Shown here: piece after piece, positions 1 to 8,547 of the stretch | How positions within the stretch are numbered: the stretch's first letter is position 1 | Layout: each line of letters starts with the position of its first letter | NCBI GenBank assembly: GCA_023230565.1 | Contig: JALNXD010000023.1 | Span: forward strand, 1 to 48,393 | Origin: Syntrophales bacterium | GTDB taxonomy: Bacteria > Desulfobacterota > Syntrophia > Syntrophales > UBA2210 | Direction: 5' to 3' | Length of the DNA: 48,393 bases | Position numbers and translations under genes: made by a program | The notes under the pieces: model-generated | Seen by the model: only the letters and a program-made list of their open reading frames with translations | What the model was told of the DNA's origin: nothing | Database searches by the model: none

Positions 1-14
1 ATGGGGGCAACTCC

Positions 15-50
15 ATTGGGGACGTTAATTGGGGACGTTAATTGGGGACG
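15..50. repeat. 13-bp tandem direct repeat
   Basis: The unit attggggacgtta occurs at 15-27 and 28-40, followed by a partial third copy at 41-50 that runs into the palindrome at 38-92. It looks like a stuttered duplication of the outer end of the REP-like hairpin. The unit is too short, and has no spacers, to be a CRISPR array. Confidence 0.85.
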
Positions 51-92
51 GGTTCACATTTCCAAGGGAAATGTGAACCCGTCCCCAATTAA
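38..92. repeat. REP-like perfect hairpin, copy 1
   Basis: This is a perfect inverted repeat: 38-63 pairs with 67-92 over 26 bp around a 3-nt loop. The core ggggacgggttcacatttcc recurs in the hairpin at 22241-22300. Two dispersed near-identical palindromes without an adjacent transposase fit a REP-type element mobilised in trans; REP-associated tyrosine transposases (RAYTs) are the known agents for such elements, but none is present here. It lies about 75 bp upstream of the aminotransferase start. Confidence 0.85.
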
Positions 93-166
93 GGGTGCTT
101 GACAAGTGCGGGAAGACCGGGTATTTCAAGAATAAATTGCATCGATGTAATGAAAAGGATTCGGCC

Positions 167-1313
167 ATGGTTACGAAGCGAGCATCTGAGATTCCGCCGT
201 TTATTGTAATGGATGTGCTTGAAAAAGCGCAGGAAATGGAGAGGGCGGGTGAGCATGTAATTCATCTTGAGAGGTGAACCCGATTTCGACACGCCGGATT
301 GCATACGCGAGGCTTGTATGCGCGCCATGAAAGACGGCATGACTCACTATACCCACAGTCTGGGGCTGCTTGAATTGCGGGAGGCTATCTGTGAACATTA
401 TGCCGGCCGCTATAAGGTTAATTGCACGCCTGACCGGGTTATTATTACATCCGGGACATCGCCCGCCATGCTGCTCATGTTCGCAGCTATGCTGGAACGG
501 GGCGATGAAATTATAATTTCCGATCCGCATTATGCCTGCTATCCTAATTTTATTTCTTTTTTCGAGGGAGTTCCCGTACCGGTGAATGTGCTTGAGGAGG
601 ACGGGTTTCAGTACCGTCCCGAGGCTATTAAAAAAAAGCTTTCACCGAAAACCAAAGGAATTATGATTAATTCACCTTCGAATCCGACGGGCAATCTTCT
701 CAGCCCGGAACGCATGAAAGAGATTGCGGCACTGGGAGTTACCGTTATTTCAGATGAAATTTACCATGGCCTGGTCTATGAAGATGAAGAACATTCCATT
801 TTGGAATATACGGATAACGCTTTCGTTCTGAACGGTTTTTCCAAAGCGTATGCAATGACAGGCTGGCGGCTCGGGTATCTTATCGCTCCTAAAAAATATG
901 TGCGCCCTATCCAGAAGATTCAGCAGAATCTTTTCATATGCGCCAATTCTTTTGTCCAATGGGGAGGTATTGCCGCTTTGCGCGAGGCCGGCGCCGATGT
1001 GGAGCGAATGAGGGGCATTTTTGATGAGAGGAGAAAATATATCATAAAGAGGCTCGATACAATTGGGCTCGGCATTGCGGTCGCACCCACAGGCGCCTTC
1101 TATGTGCTCGCGAATATCAAATCCTTTTCGAATGATTCATATGCAACCGCTTTTGACATCCTGCAAAAGGCACACGTCGGCGTCACGCCAGGAATCGATT
1201 TCGGGCCGAATTGTGAAGGATATATCCGTTTTTCCTATGCGAATTCTATTGAAAATATTGCCGAGGGGCTGGACCGGATCGAGCGTTACCTTAAACAGGT
1301 GACGAACGTGTAA
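167..1313 (+). pseudogene. class I/II PLP aminotransferase, frameshifted near its N-terminus
   Basis: This encodes a fold-type I aspartate/alanine-type aminotransferase, which moves an amino group between an amino acid and a 2-oxo acid using PLP. Visible motifs are SPSNPTG, the ISDEIYHGLVY segment that holds the PLP-ring Asp, the SKAYAMTGWRLGY box with the PLP-binding Lys, and a C-terminal IRFSY with the carboxylate-binding Arg. The first 35 codons (ATG 167, preceded by an aagga at 155-159) read into HLE and then hit a stop at 275-277. The rest, starting with GEPDFDTP, continues in another frame from 273. Homologues read HLExGEPDF without a break, so about two bases seem to be missing near 272. 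Restored length would be about 382 residues, normal for the family. It could be a true pseudogene or a sequencing or assembly error. A shortened product from TTG 267 would lack the N-terminal helix. The substrate is unknown. Confidence 0.75.
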
Positions 1314-1388
1314 CGTATCCGGAATTCCCGCCTGTACGGGCAGTCGAATTGCCGTAAGAGCGAAGATGTTATTTGTTAAAAGGCACAG

Positions 1389-2093
1389 ATGGACATATTT
1401 TCAAATCAAAAACAATCATTAAGAACCATGGAACCTCCGGGCGATTTTGGCTCGGTTACGGCGATTCTCTTCGATTTTGACGGAACGCTTGCGCATCTGA
1501 ACGTGGATTTTGGAGCGATGAAGTCCGGGCTCCTTTCCCTGCTGAGCGGATATGGTCTCGATACGGGGGCTTTTAAAAACCTCTACGCCCTCGAAATGAT
1601 TGAAGCGGCCTCGGAAGAGCTGAAGCAAAAGAGAGCGGCCGATTCCGATTCTTTTCGAACACAAGGGCTCGCTCTGATAAAAGAAATCGAAATGGAGGGC
1701 GCCCGAAAGGGATGCCTTTTTGCAGGGGTCGAGGAAATGTTCCGGGTTCTGAAAAACCGGAATATCAAAACGTCAATTGTAACCAGAAACTGTTTCGATG
1801 CGGTGAACTGCATATGCCCGGATATTGAATCCAGGTGCGACGCAGTAATTACGCGCGAATTTACCGTACGGGTGAAACCTCATCCGGGACATCTTGCCAC
1901 GGCCCTTGAGCGGCTGAAGATAGGTTCAGGGGAAAGGACGGTTATGGCAGGTGATCATCCTATGGATATCAATGCCGGGCGAGCTGTCGGCGCATATACA
2001 ATCGGCGTTCTGTCCGGGTTTTCGACAGAGGACCTTCTTCGTGACGCAGGTGCGGATCTCATCATGGAAAAGATAACGGATATCGTCTTCTGA
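1389..2093 (+). CDS. HAD superfamily hydrolase (phosphoglycolate phosphatase-like)
   Basis: This is a 234-residue HAD phosphatase of the Gph/PGMB type. Motif I is FDFDGTL with Asp29 as nucleophile and Asp31 as general acid. A helical cap follows. Motif II is the SIVTRN segment, the motif III Lys is in RVKPHPGH, and motif IV is GDHPMDINAGRAVG. The likely reaction is Mg-dependent hydrolysis of a small phosphate ester in the cytoplasm; the substrate cannot be read from sequence. The ATG at 1389 has an aaagg about 7 bases upstream. A second ATG 13 codons in would also leave the domain intact. It lies 75 bp after the aminotransferase and converges on folE2. Confidence 0.85.
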   Translation: MDIFSNQKQSLRTMEPPGDFGSVTAILFDFDGTLAHLNVDFGAMKSGLLSLLSGYGLDTGAFKNLYALEMIEAASEELKQKRAADSDSFRTQGLALIKEIEMEGARKGCLFAGVEEMFRVLKNRNIKTSIVTRNCFDAVNCICPDIESRCDAVITREFTVRVKPHPGHLATALERLKIGSGERTVMAGDHPMDINAGRAVGAYTIGVLSGFSTEDLLRDAGADLIMEKITDIVF

Positions 2094-2164
2094 ATATCTC
2101 TTTTCAGTACCTTGCACCTGCCTCAGCGGGGAGCAGTAAGGCATCAGAAGCCGGAATTTCCGAA

Positions 2165-2962
2165 TCATTCTTTCGCTACGTAGGCATAGGCGCTGTGATT
2201 GTGGATACTTTCAAGATTTTCCGCTTCGATGCTGTACCAGGTAAAATTCTGATCTTCATTTAATTTTACGGCCACACTTCGAACCACGTCTTCCACAAAC
2301 ATCGGATTTTCGAACGCTCTTTCGGTGACATGTTTTTCATCGGAGCGTTTGAGAAGTGAAAACACCTCGCTGCTGGCGGAATTTTCAATCAGTGCGATCA
2401 GGTCTTCTATCCAGAAAAACTTTTTGAATCGTACTTGCACTTTCACGATGCTTCTCTGATTATGGGCGCCGAGAGCGCTGATCTCCTTCGAACAGGGGCA
2501 TACGGTAGTGACGGGCACCGAGACCCCCACAAGAAAATCACTCGAATCTTTATCATTTTTACCGATGAATGTGCACCAGTATTCCATCAGGCTCCTCGAC
2601 CGGGATACGGGGGCTTTTTTTTCGATAAAATAGGGAAATTCGATCTCCATGTGGGCCGATTCGGCATTCAATTTATCCCTGATCGTCGACAGAATGCTTC
2701 GAAATGTCCTTATATTTATTTCTCCCCTGTATTTATTAAGGATTTCCACAAAGCGGCTCATGTGAGTCCCCTTGAAACGATGAGGCAGGTTGACATACAT
2801 GTTGACTTCGGCATTTACATGCTGCGTCCCCTTCTTCTTATCCAGCACGATTATGGGATACTTGATCCCTTTGACGCCGACTTTTTGAATATTGATATTC
2901 CTCACGTCCTCCTGGTTCTGTACATCAACCACAGTCGTCCTCCCTGTACGTGGCCCACGCAT
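2165..2962 (-). CDS. folE2: GTP cyclohydrolase FolE2 (type IB)
   Basis: FolE2 converts GTP to 7,8-dihydroneopterin triphosphate, the entry to folate and related pterins, and belongs to the metal-flexible type IB family that is unrelated in sequence to FolE. The diagnostic TTVCPCSKEIS segment carries the metal-binding Cys. Conserved N-terminal DVQNQEDVRNI and the late FVEDVVR segment are also present. I chose ATG 2962 because GGGAG lies 7 bases before it; a GTG at 2980 is in frame but has a poorer site. Length is 265 residues, normal for the family. The start lies inside the 3' end of the upstream PTPS-family gene, a 38-bp overlap that implies translational coupling. The pairing points to folate synthesis. 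Confidence 0.93.
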   Translation of the reverse strand: MRGPRTGRTTVVDVQNQEDVRNINIQKVGVKGIKYPIIVLDKKKGTQHVNAEVNMYVNLPHRFKGTHMSRFVEILNKYRGEINIRTFRSILSTIRDKLNAESAHMEIEFPYFIEKKAPVSRSRSLMEYWCTFIGKNDKDSSDFLVGVSVPVTTVCPCSKEISALGAHNQRSIVKVQVRFKKFFWIEDLIALIENSASSEVFSLLKRSDEKHVTERAFENPMFVEDVVRSVAVKLNEDQNFTWYSIEAENLESIHNHSAYAYVAKE

Positions 2963-3302
2963 TTTTCGACTCCCAGACACTGACCCGGGACACGACGATA
3001 TTTTCTCCGGGAAGGCCTTTTTTTATCCTTTCAAAAATAAACCGGGCGATCTGCTCGGAAGTCGGTGGCACCGATTTGAAATAATCAATGTCATTGAGAT
3101 ACGTATGATCCAGACACGCCAGCACTTCATCGGCTTTCCTCTTGAGGTGCCTGAAATCCATTACAACTGAGTCCGAATCAAGTGTTGCCGAAGAAACCGT
3201 TATTTCGACATCAAAATTATGCCCGTGAAGCTCCTCTCTCTCTCCTCCGATCACCAGAGTATGAGCCGCCGAAAACGTTTTTTTTATCGTTATTTCGTAC
3301 AT
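2925..3302 (-). CDS. 6-pyruvoyltetrahydropterin synthase family, PTPS-III type (FolB bypass)
   Basis: This 125-residue protein has the PTPS/QueD fold. Zinc ligands are the His in FSAAH and the two His of LHGHNF. QueD and classical PTPS have a catalytic Cys four residues before HGH. Here that segment reads GEREELHGH, with no Cys but with the ExxHGH pattern. PTPS paralogues with an active-site Glu in place of Cys (PTPS-III) are known to turn dihydroneopterin triphosphate into 6-hydroxymethyl-dihydropterin, so replacing FolB. Overlap with folE2, which makes that substrate, supports a folate role over queuosine. QueD remains the alternative; no queC, queE or queF is nearby. The Shine-Dalgarno site is weak (gagga about 13 bases upstream). 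Confidence 0.82.
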   Translation of the reverse strand: MYEITIKKTFSAAHTLVIGGEREELHGHNFDVEITVSSATLDSDSVVMDFRHLKRKADEVLACLDHTYLNDIDYFKSVPPTSEQIARFIFERIKKGLPGENIVVSRVSVWESKNAWATYREDDCG

Positions 3303-3358
3303 TGAAAAATGAATCCTCTATCCTCTATCCGGCCGAAGTTTTGTCATTTATCCCGGCA

Positions 3359-4600
3359 CTACCCCTTTAGCAGTACACGCGCCGCTTTCATGTTTTCCGA
3401 AATGACAGCCTGCAGCCAGCCGGCTCCTTCAGCCGCTTCCTTGCCATCCAGCGCTTTTATAGTCTCTATATACCTGTCTTTCCTTTTTTCCTGAAGCGCC
3501 GTCATAAATACCCCGAGGCGCTCCGGAGCCGCCGTATCGGCCGGGAAGGTTTCGAAATGCTCCTTGAGCCGCGGCCAGGCTTCCTGAAACTCTTTTTTGC
3601 GCCTGACCAGGCTGCCGCCCTTGCGTCCGGGAAGAATCTTTTGCGCAATTTCTATCGAAAGGGGCATCTTTCCGGCAAGCTCCCCAAAACGCTTTATCCT
3701 CTCTTTAAGAGCGGAATCGAGTGTTTCAATGGCTCCTTGATACAGCGCGCGCCCGAAGAGAGTACTTTCGAAGAAGGGCCTCCTGATTTCCCTGTACCAC
3801 TCTTTCAAGGCCATAAGATTGCCTATATAGTTAATATTGTGGTTTATTCTACGTTCAACATCAGCGTAAAAGCCGAAATGAAACGGCTTTTCCCTGTGTG
3901 CCTCACCGCCTCCCGCGATGATCATCCCGCCTTCAGGCAGATCGTCCCGCAGAACAACCCCCGCTGCCACGACTGTGCCGTATCCTATGCGGGCTGGACC
4001 TACTATACCCCCCTGCCCTCCCAGAAATATCGGTCGCTCCCTCAGCATCACGCCATTGGGAACATCACCGATAAGAGATGCCGTGGCCTTATCCTGATTA
4101 GGAGTGTAGTTGAAGTGGATGTAAGAACTTCCCACTTCACTGTGATCCTTCCTGCTTGTGCCCCCGGCCATCAGGCAGTCGCAGAAATTTATCAGGCTTC
4201 CCATCGTGACAAAGGGGAAAAGAATCGTTTGCTTCAGACCCACCGTATGGCCGCCTCCGGATTCTTCTTCCAGAAGGCAGCCTTCGCGGACCTGGGCGCC
4301 CGATCCCAGATTTGCTCCATCGAGCAACACCGATTCTTTAAAATACCCCCCCTTCAATTCAACACCGGATCCTATCCGGCAGTTTTCGATTGTAACGGGA
4401 GATTCCTTTCCGAATTTTGCTCCCGGTGATATCAAGGTCTTCTTGCCGAATATTCTGGTACCGCTGTAGAAAATGACCCCGTCTCCGGAAATCCTCTCAA
4501 TATCGACTTCGTCCCCGATTTCCATGCTTAAGGGAGCAGCGATTGCAACCCCCTTGTCAATAAGATTCTGTACCTTCTGCGGCACTTTTCCTGCTGTCAC
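3359..4600 (-). CDS. left-handed beta-helix (GlmU C-domain-like) protein
   Basis: This 413-residue protein has hexapeptide-type repeats over about residues 30-235, resembling the acetyltransferase half of GlmU and bacterial UDP-sugar pyrophosphorylase relatives. Conserved-looking segments are SSYIHFNYTPNQDKATAS and GDVPNGVML. No N-terminal nucleotidyltransferase signature is visible, and the C-terminal 150 residues are helical and charged. A role in sugar-nucleotide or cell-envelope metabolism is inferred only. The GTG start at 4600 is supported by AGGAGG 8 bases upstream. It lies between mnmG and the PTPS gene on the same strand, about 60 bp from each, so it is probably co-transcribed. Confidence 0.7.
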   Translation of the reverse strand: MTAGKVPQKVQNLIDKGVAIAAPLSMEIGDEVDIERISGDGVIFYSGTRIFGKKTLISPGAKFGKESPVTIENCRIGSGVELKGGYFKESVLLDGANLGSGAQVREGCLLEEESGGGHTVGLKQTILFPFVTMGSLINFCDCLMAGGTSRKDHSEVGSSYIHFNYTPNQDKATASLIGDVPNGVMLRERPIFLGGQGGIVGPARIGYGTVVAAGVVLRDDLPEGGMIIAGGGEAHREKPFHFGFYADVERRINHNINYIGNLMALKEWYREIRRPFFESTLFGRALYQGAIETLDSALKERIKRFGELAGKMPLSIEIAQKILPGRKGGSLVRRKKEFQEAWPRLKEHFETFPADTAAPERLGVFMTALQEKRKDRYIETIKALDGKEAAEGAGWLQAVISENMKAARVLLKG

Positions 4601-4663
4601 CGTGTGTTCCTCCTCAAAAAATGCACATCAGCTCCGCCCGTTACCGCCATGGCGGGTAATCTG

Positions 4664-6550
4664 TCATGATTCTGTTTCCGATTCCTGTTCAAATTTTTTT
4701 GCAAAAATAAGCACAGCATTGAGGCCGGCCTGGGTCATTCCCGGAATCCTCTGCGCCTGACCGATGGATATCGGTTTGATCAGAGTCAGTTTCTTGATCA
4801 GTTCGTTTGATAGCCCCGGGATATTATTGTAATTCATTCCGGAAGGAATGAGTCTTTTTTCAAGATTTTTAAACTTCTGCGCCTCCTCTTTTTGCCGTTT
4901 GATGTAGCCTTCATACTTTGCCTCAATCTCGATCTGCCTCTTCACCTCCGTATCTTCGATACCGTTCCACCCGCCCAGCGCGTCAAGATCGCGATATGTT
5001 AATTCACTGCGTTTCAAAAGCTGATAAAGGGAAGTGGCATTTTTAATCGGAGGAGTATTCAGGCTTTCGAGAATACTGTTTGTTTCAGCAACAGGATATA
5101 TCTTTTTCGCTGAAAGCCCCTGTATCCCCTCCTGAATCATGCGCATTTTCTCTTCGAGTTCGCGGGCGACATCCTTCGATATGAGGCCGAGCTCATATCC
5201 CCTTTTTAAAAGTCTGATGGTGGCGTTGTCCTCCCTGAGAATCAACCGGTATTCGGCACGGGATGTGAACATCCGGTAGGGTTCGTCAACGCCCCTGGTA
5301 ATCAGGTCATCTATCATGACGCCCATGTATGCCTCGGAACGGTCAAGAATAAACGGCTTTCGCCTCTGCACTGCCAAGGCCGCGTTGATGCCCGCCCAAA
5401 GCCCCTGGGCGGCGGCCTCTTCGTACCCGGAGGTCCCGTTCGTCTGACCGGCGAGATAAAGTCCTCCGATCATTTTTGTTTCCAGCGTCCCGGTAAGTTG
5501 AGTCGGCTGCACAAAGTCGTATTCGATCGCATAGGCGCTGCGCATAATTTCGGCCTCTTCCAGTCCGGGTACCGATTGTACGAGCTGCTCCTGGAGTTCA
5601 AGAGGCAGACTGTTACCCAATCCTTTTGCATACATCTCTTCAGTTTCGAGTCCCTCGAACTCAAGTACTACGGGATGTGATATTTTATCGGCAAAACGCA
5701 TCACCTTGTCTTCCAGAGACGGGCAGTACCGGGCACTGACCCCTTGAATCGCCCCTGAATAAAGAGGGGAATATTGTATGTTATCCCTTATTATGCGGTG
5801 CGTTTCCGCGGATGTGGCACTGAAATACGAAGGCAGCCGCTCTTTCCGCAGGCGCTCCGTGGCAAAGGAGAAGGGGCGCGGGTCGGGATCACTGTCCTGG
5901 CGTTCCAGAACTGAAAAATCGATGGATGACGCCTTGAGCCGGGGGGGCGTGCCTGTTTTCATGCGTCCTGTTTCAAAGCCCAGCTTTTTTAAATTTTCCG
6001 CGAGATGTATGGACGCTATCTCTCCCGCCCGGCCTGCCGGCTGGAGAGATCTGCCGATATGAATAAGTCCGTTTAAAAAAGTGCCGGCTGTGATGATCAC
6101 TGTTTTTCCAGGGAAAAAGAAGCCGGTGCTGTCAAGGACTCCCGTAACCCTGCGTCCTTCAACCACCAGTTCGTCTACAAGCCCCTGACGCAAGAAAAGA
6201 TTTTCCTGTCTTTCGATTACGGTTTTCATTGCGAGACGGTAGAGCTGTTTATCGCATTGACACCGGGACGACTGGACCGCCGGCCCTTTCGACCGGTTGA
6301 GGAGGCGGAAATGACATGCCGTTTTGTCGGCAATTCTGGCCATCTCGCCGCCCAGTGCGTCGACTTCCTTTACGAGCTGCCCTTTTCCCAGACCGCCGAT
6401 AGCCGGATTGCAGGACATCAGGGCTATTGAATCGAGATTGATATTAAAAAGAAGAGTGCTGCAGCCCATGCGGGAAGCGGCCAAAGCGGCTTCACATCCT
6501 GCGTGCCCTGCACCCACCACTATCACGTCATACTCTTTCAAACTGGTCAT
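4664..6550 (-). CDS. mnmG: tRNA uridine-5-carboxymethylaminomethyl modification enzyme MnmG
   Basis: MnmG, with MnmE, installs the carboxymethylaminomethyl group on the wobble uridine of several tRNAs using FAD, NADH and methylene-tetrahydrofolate. The N-terminal FAD-binding motif VVGAGHAGCEAALAAS, the SCNPAIGGLGKGQLVKEVDALGG signature, and the second segment ending in GLYLAGQTNGTSGYEEAAAQG are all present. The C-terminal helical domain that contacts MnmE is intact. Length is 628 residues, typical of the family. It is divergent from the cation transporter gene across an 86-bp spacer. mnmE is not in the window. Its folate dependence is a loose link to the folate genes downstream. Confidence 0.97.
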   Translation of the reverse strand: MTSLKEYDVIVVGAGHAGCEAALAASRMGCSTLLFNINLDSIALMSCNPAIGGLGKGQLVKEVDALGGEMARIADKTACHFRLLNRSKGPAVQSSRCQCDKQLYRLAMKTVIERQENLFLRQGLVDELVVEGRRVTGVLDSTGFFFPGKTVIITAGTFLNGLIHIGRSLQPAGRAGEIASIHLAENLKKLGFETGRMKTGTPPRLKASSIDFSVLERQDSDPDPRPFSFATERLRKERLPSYFSATSAETHRIIRDNIQYSPLYSGAIQGVSARYCPSLEDKVMRFADKISHPVVLEFEGLETEEMYAKGLGNSLPLELQEQLVQSVPGLEEAEIMRSAYAIEYDFVQPTQLTGTLETKMIGGLYLAGQTNGTSGYEEAAAQGLWAGINAALAVQRRKPFILDRSEAYMGVMIDDLITRGVDEPYRMFTSRAEYRLILREDNATIRLLKRGYELGLISKDVARELEEKMRMIQEGIQGLSAKKIYPVAETNSILESLNTPPIKNATSLYQLLKRSELTYRDLDALGGWNGIEDTEVKRQIEIEAKYEGYIKRQKEEAQKFKNLEKRLIPSGMNYNNIPGLSNELIKKLTLIKPISIGQAQRIPGMTQAGLNAVLIFAKKFEQESETES

Positions 6551-6575
6551 CGAATATTCTGCGGCCTCTTGCGAC

Positions 6576-6604
6576 TTGAATTAAATTAAGCCATGTAGTT
6601 TAAT
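6576..6604 (+). promoter_or_regulatory. candidate sigma70 promoter for the CDF gene
   Basis: A -35 TTGAAT (6576-6581) is separated by 17 bp from a -10 TTTAAT (6599-6604), in an AT-rich spacer just before the cation transporter. Read by eye only. Confidence 0.45.
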
Positions 6605-6636
6605 ATTATCAAATACTAAAAGACAAGAAGAAAATT

Positions 6637-7542
6637 ATGGAGATTTCGAACCACCATACTCATCAGCGCCGAAATTACAACCGCGCCTTCGGGATCGGTA
6701 TTGTGCTCAATGTCATTTTCGTCGTCATCGAGGCGGCATACGGTATAGCGGCTGATTCGATGGCACTGGTTGCGGACGCCGGTCATAATCTGAGCGACGT
6801 GCTCAGTCTGCTGCTTGCGTGGGGCGCCGGCGTACTGGCATCGAAATCAGCAACCGAACAAAGGACATACGGGTTCAGGAAACTGACTATAATGGCACCT
6901 ATTGCCAATGCGATATTGCTTCTTTTGGCGCTTGGCGGCATCGCATGGGAGTCCATCGGCCGGCTGGCCGCTCCGCAGGAGGTACACGCCCTTACTGTCA
7001 TTGTGGTTGCTGCAATCGGTGTCGTCATCAATACTTTGACGGCCCTGCTTTTTGCTTCGGGACAGAAAGAAGATCTCAATATTAAAGGCGCCTTTCTTCA
7101 CATGGCTGCCGATGCCGGAGTTTCATTCGGCGTTGTCGTATCGGGCATCATTATCATGTTCACTGGCTGGCTTCTTATCGATCCTCTGGTCAGTCTTTTC
7201 ATCGCCGCGGTAATTCTCGCAGGTACCTGGTCTCTGCTGAAAGATTCAATGAATCTTGCCATTGATTCGGTTCCGAAAAGTATTGACATATCGGGTATAA
7301 GAAGTTATTTGACCGGTCTTGATCCGGTGTGCCAGATACACGATCTGCATGTGTGGGCCATGAGTACGACCGAAGTCGCCATGTCGGTACATCTTATCGT
7401 CATTGAAAAAGACATGGCTGCTGATTTTCTGCCCGTCCTCCAGCGGCAGCTGCATGATCGTTTTGGAATCGAGCACGCAACGATTCAGATTGAACAGCAG
7501 GATTGCATGCCCTGCACGCTGGATAAGAACCAATGCATCTGA
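6637..7542 (+). CDS. cation diffusion facilitator family transporter (CzcD/ZitB-like)
   Basis: This 301-residue inner-membrane protein is predicted to export a divalent metal such as Zn, Co or Fe in exchange for protons. An N-terminal stretch rich in His (HHTHQ) precedes six hydrophobic segments. The metal-site motifs are DAGHNLSD in helix 2 (residues 47-54) and HMAAD in helix 5. The cytoplasmic C-terminal domain carries HDLHVWAMS, typical of the family. A C-terminal CMPC pair and DKNQC could bind metal. Metal specificity cannot be assigned. Its end overlaps the following radical SAM gene by 10 bp. Confidence 0.92.
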   Translation: MEISNHHTHQRRNYNRAFGIGIVLNVIFVVIEAAYGIAADSMALVADAGHNLSDVLSLLLAWGAGVLASKSATEQRTYGFRKLTIMAPIANAILLLLALGGIAWESIGRLAAPQEVHALTVIVVAAIGVVINTLTALLFASGQKEDLNIKGAFLHMAADAGVSFGVVVSGIIIMFTGWLLIDPLVSLFIAAVILAGTWSLLKDSMNLAIDSVPKSIDISGIRSYLTGLDPVCQIHDLHVWAMSTTEVAMSVHLIVIEKDMAADFLPVLQRQLHDRFGIEHATIQIEQQDCMPCTLDKNQCI

Positions 7543-8498
7543 CTGCCATGAAACCCGAATTCTGGAATACTGCGAAACGATATTATGATCTGAAGAGTTA
7601 TTTTATTAACACCTTCGGATGCAAGGTATATAAAATACAGATCGATGCCGGATTTACCTGTCCCAACCGGGACGGAACCCTCGCAACCGGCGGATGTAGT
7701 TACTGTGACGGCAGGTATTCGAAATTGAGGCGGTCGGGACCTCTGCCGGCGGTATCCAGACAGATCGAAGCCGGAAAAGCGCTGTACAGCCGCCTGAGAG
7801 ACGCGAAAAAGTTCATCGCCTATTTTCAGACAGCCTCGAATACATACGGGCCTTATGAACATCTCAAGTCTCTCTATGATGAGGCGCTCGCGCAGGAGGA
7901 TATTGTCGGTTTGGCTGTCGGTACCCGTCCCGATTGCGTCGAAGATGCCATCCTCGATCTTTTCGAAGAGTATGCGAAGAAGAATCAGGTGTGGCTGGAA
8001 TACGGCCTTCAGTCAATTCACGATAGGACATTGGCGTTAATCAACAGGGGGCACAAGGCCGAAACGTTTCTGGATGCCGTGGCACGGACTGCACACAGAC
8101 GGATCAATATCTGCGTCCATATTATTCTGGGGCTTCCGGGGGAAAACCGGGACGATATGCTCACGACAGCCCGTGTAATCGCGGGGCTCCCTGTTGACGG
8201 CATCAAGATCCATCTGCTTCTTGCACTCAGGGGAACTGTTCTCGGCGAGCAGTATGAGGCGGGAAAGATCACCATGATACAAAAAGAGGAGTATGTTGCC
8301 ACTGTCGCCGATATTCTTGAAATTCTCCCCTCTCACATGGTTATCCAGCGCCTTACGGCTGACGGATATCGAGACATCTACCTCGCTCCGGAATGGGGTA
8401 AAAATAAAATGAATGTCTTAAATGCAATCGACCGCGAGCTGGAGCGCCGGGGAACATGGCAGGGGATCAGGAGCGGCCGGGATCTTTTTCCGGGCTGA
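7533..8498 (+). CDS. TIGR01212-family radical SAM protein (YhcC-like)
   Basis: This is a 321-residue radical SAM enzyme of the YhcC/Elp3-like group, whose reaction is not established. The cluster cysteines are Cys43, Cys55 and Cys58, spaced C-x11-C-x2-C as in YhcC rather than the usual C-x3-C-x2-C. FGCKVYKIQIDAGFTCPNRDGT is the family signature, with FQTASNTYGP and IHLLLALRGT later. The ATG at 7533 has a ggataag about 6 bases upstream and overlaps the CDF gene; an ATG at 7548 is an alternative. It converges on the TPR gene. Confidence 0.88.
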   Translation: MHLTAMKPEFWNTAKRYYDLKSYFINTFGCKVYKIQIDAGFTCPNRDGTLATGGCSYCDGRYSKLRRSGPLPAVSRQIEAGKALYSRLRDAKKFIAYFQTASNTYGPYEHLKSLYDEALAQEDIVGLAVGTRPDCVEDAILDLFEEYAKKNQVWLEYGLQSIHDRTLALINRGHKAETFLDAVARTAHRRINICVHIILGLPGENRDDMLTTARVIAGLPVDGIKIHLLLALRGTVLGEQYEAGKITMIQKEEYVATVADILEILPSHMVIQRLTADGYRDIYLAPEWGKNKMNVLNAIDRELERRGTWQGIRSGRDLFPG

Positions 8499-8547
8499 CG
8501 GGCTGACCGCACCGATGAGATACATCAGATGTGCCGAGGATGCGCTG

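Noticed and set aside
15..50. CRISPR-like short repeats
   Set aside because: The 13-bp units are directly adjacent without spacers and belong to the end of the REP-like palindrome.
2925..3302. Annotation as QueD (queuosine synthesis)
   Set aside because: The catalytic Cys before HGH is missing and ExxHGH is present; linkage to folE2 favours the folate PTPS-III role.
3557..4429. 290-residue open frame on the plus strand
   Set aside because: It lies antisense to the beta-helix gene, has no recognisable domain and no ribosome site; the minus-strand gene has clear hexapeptide repeats.
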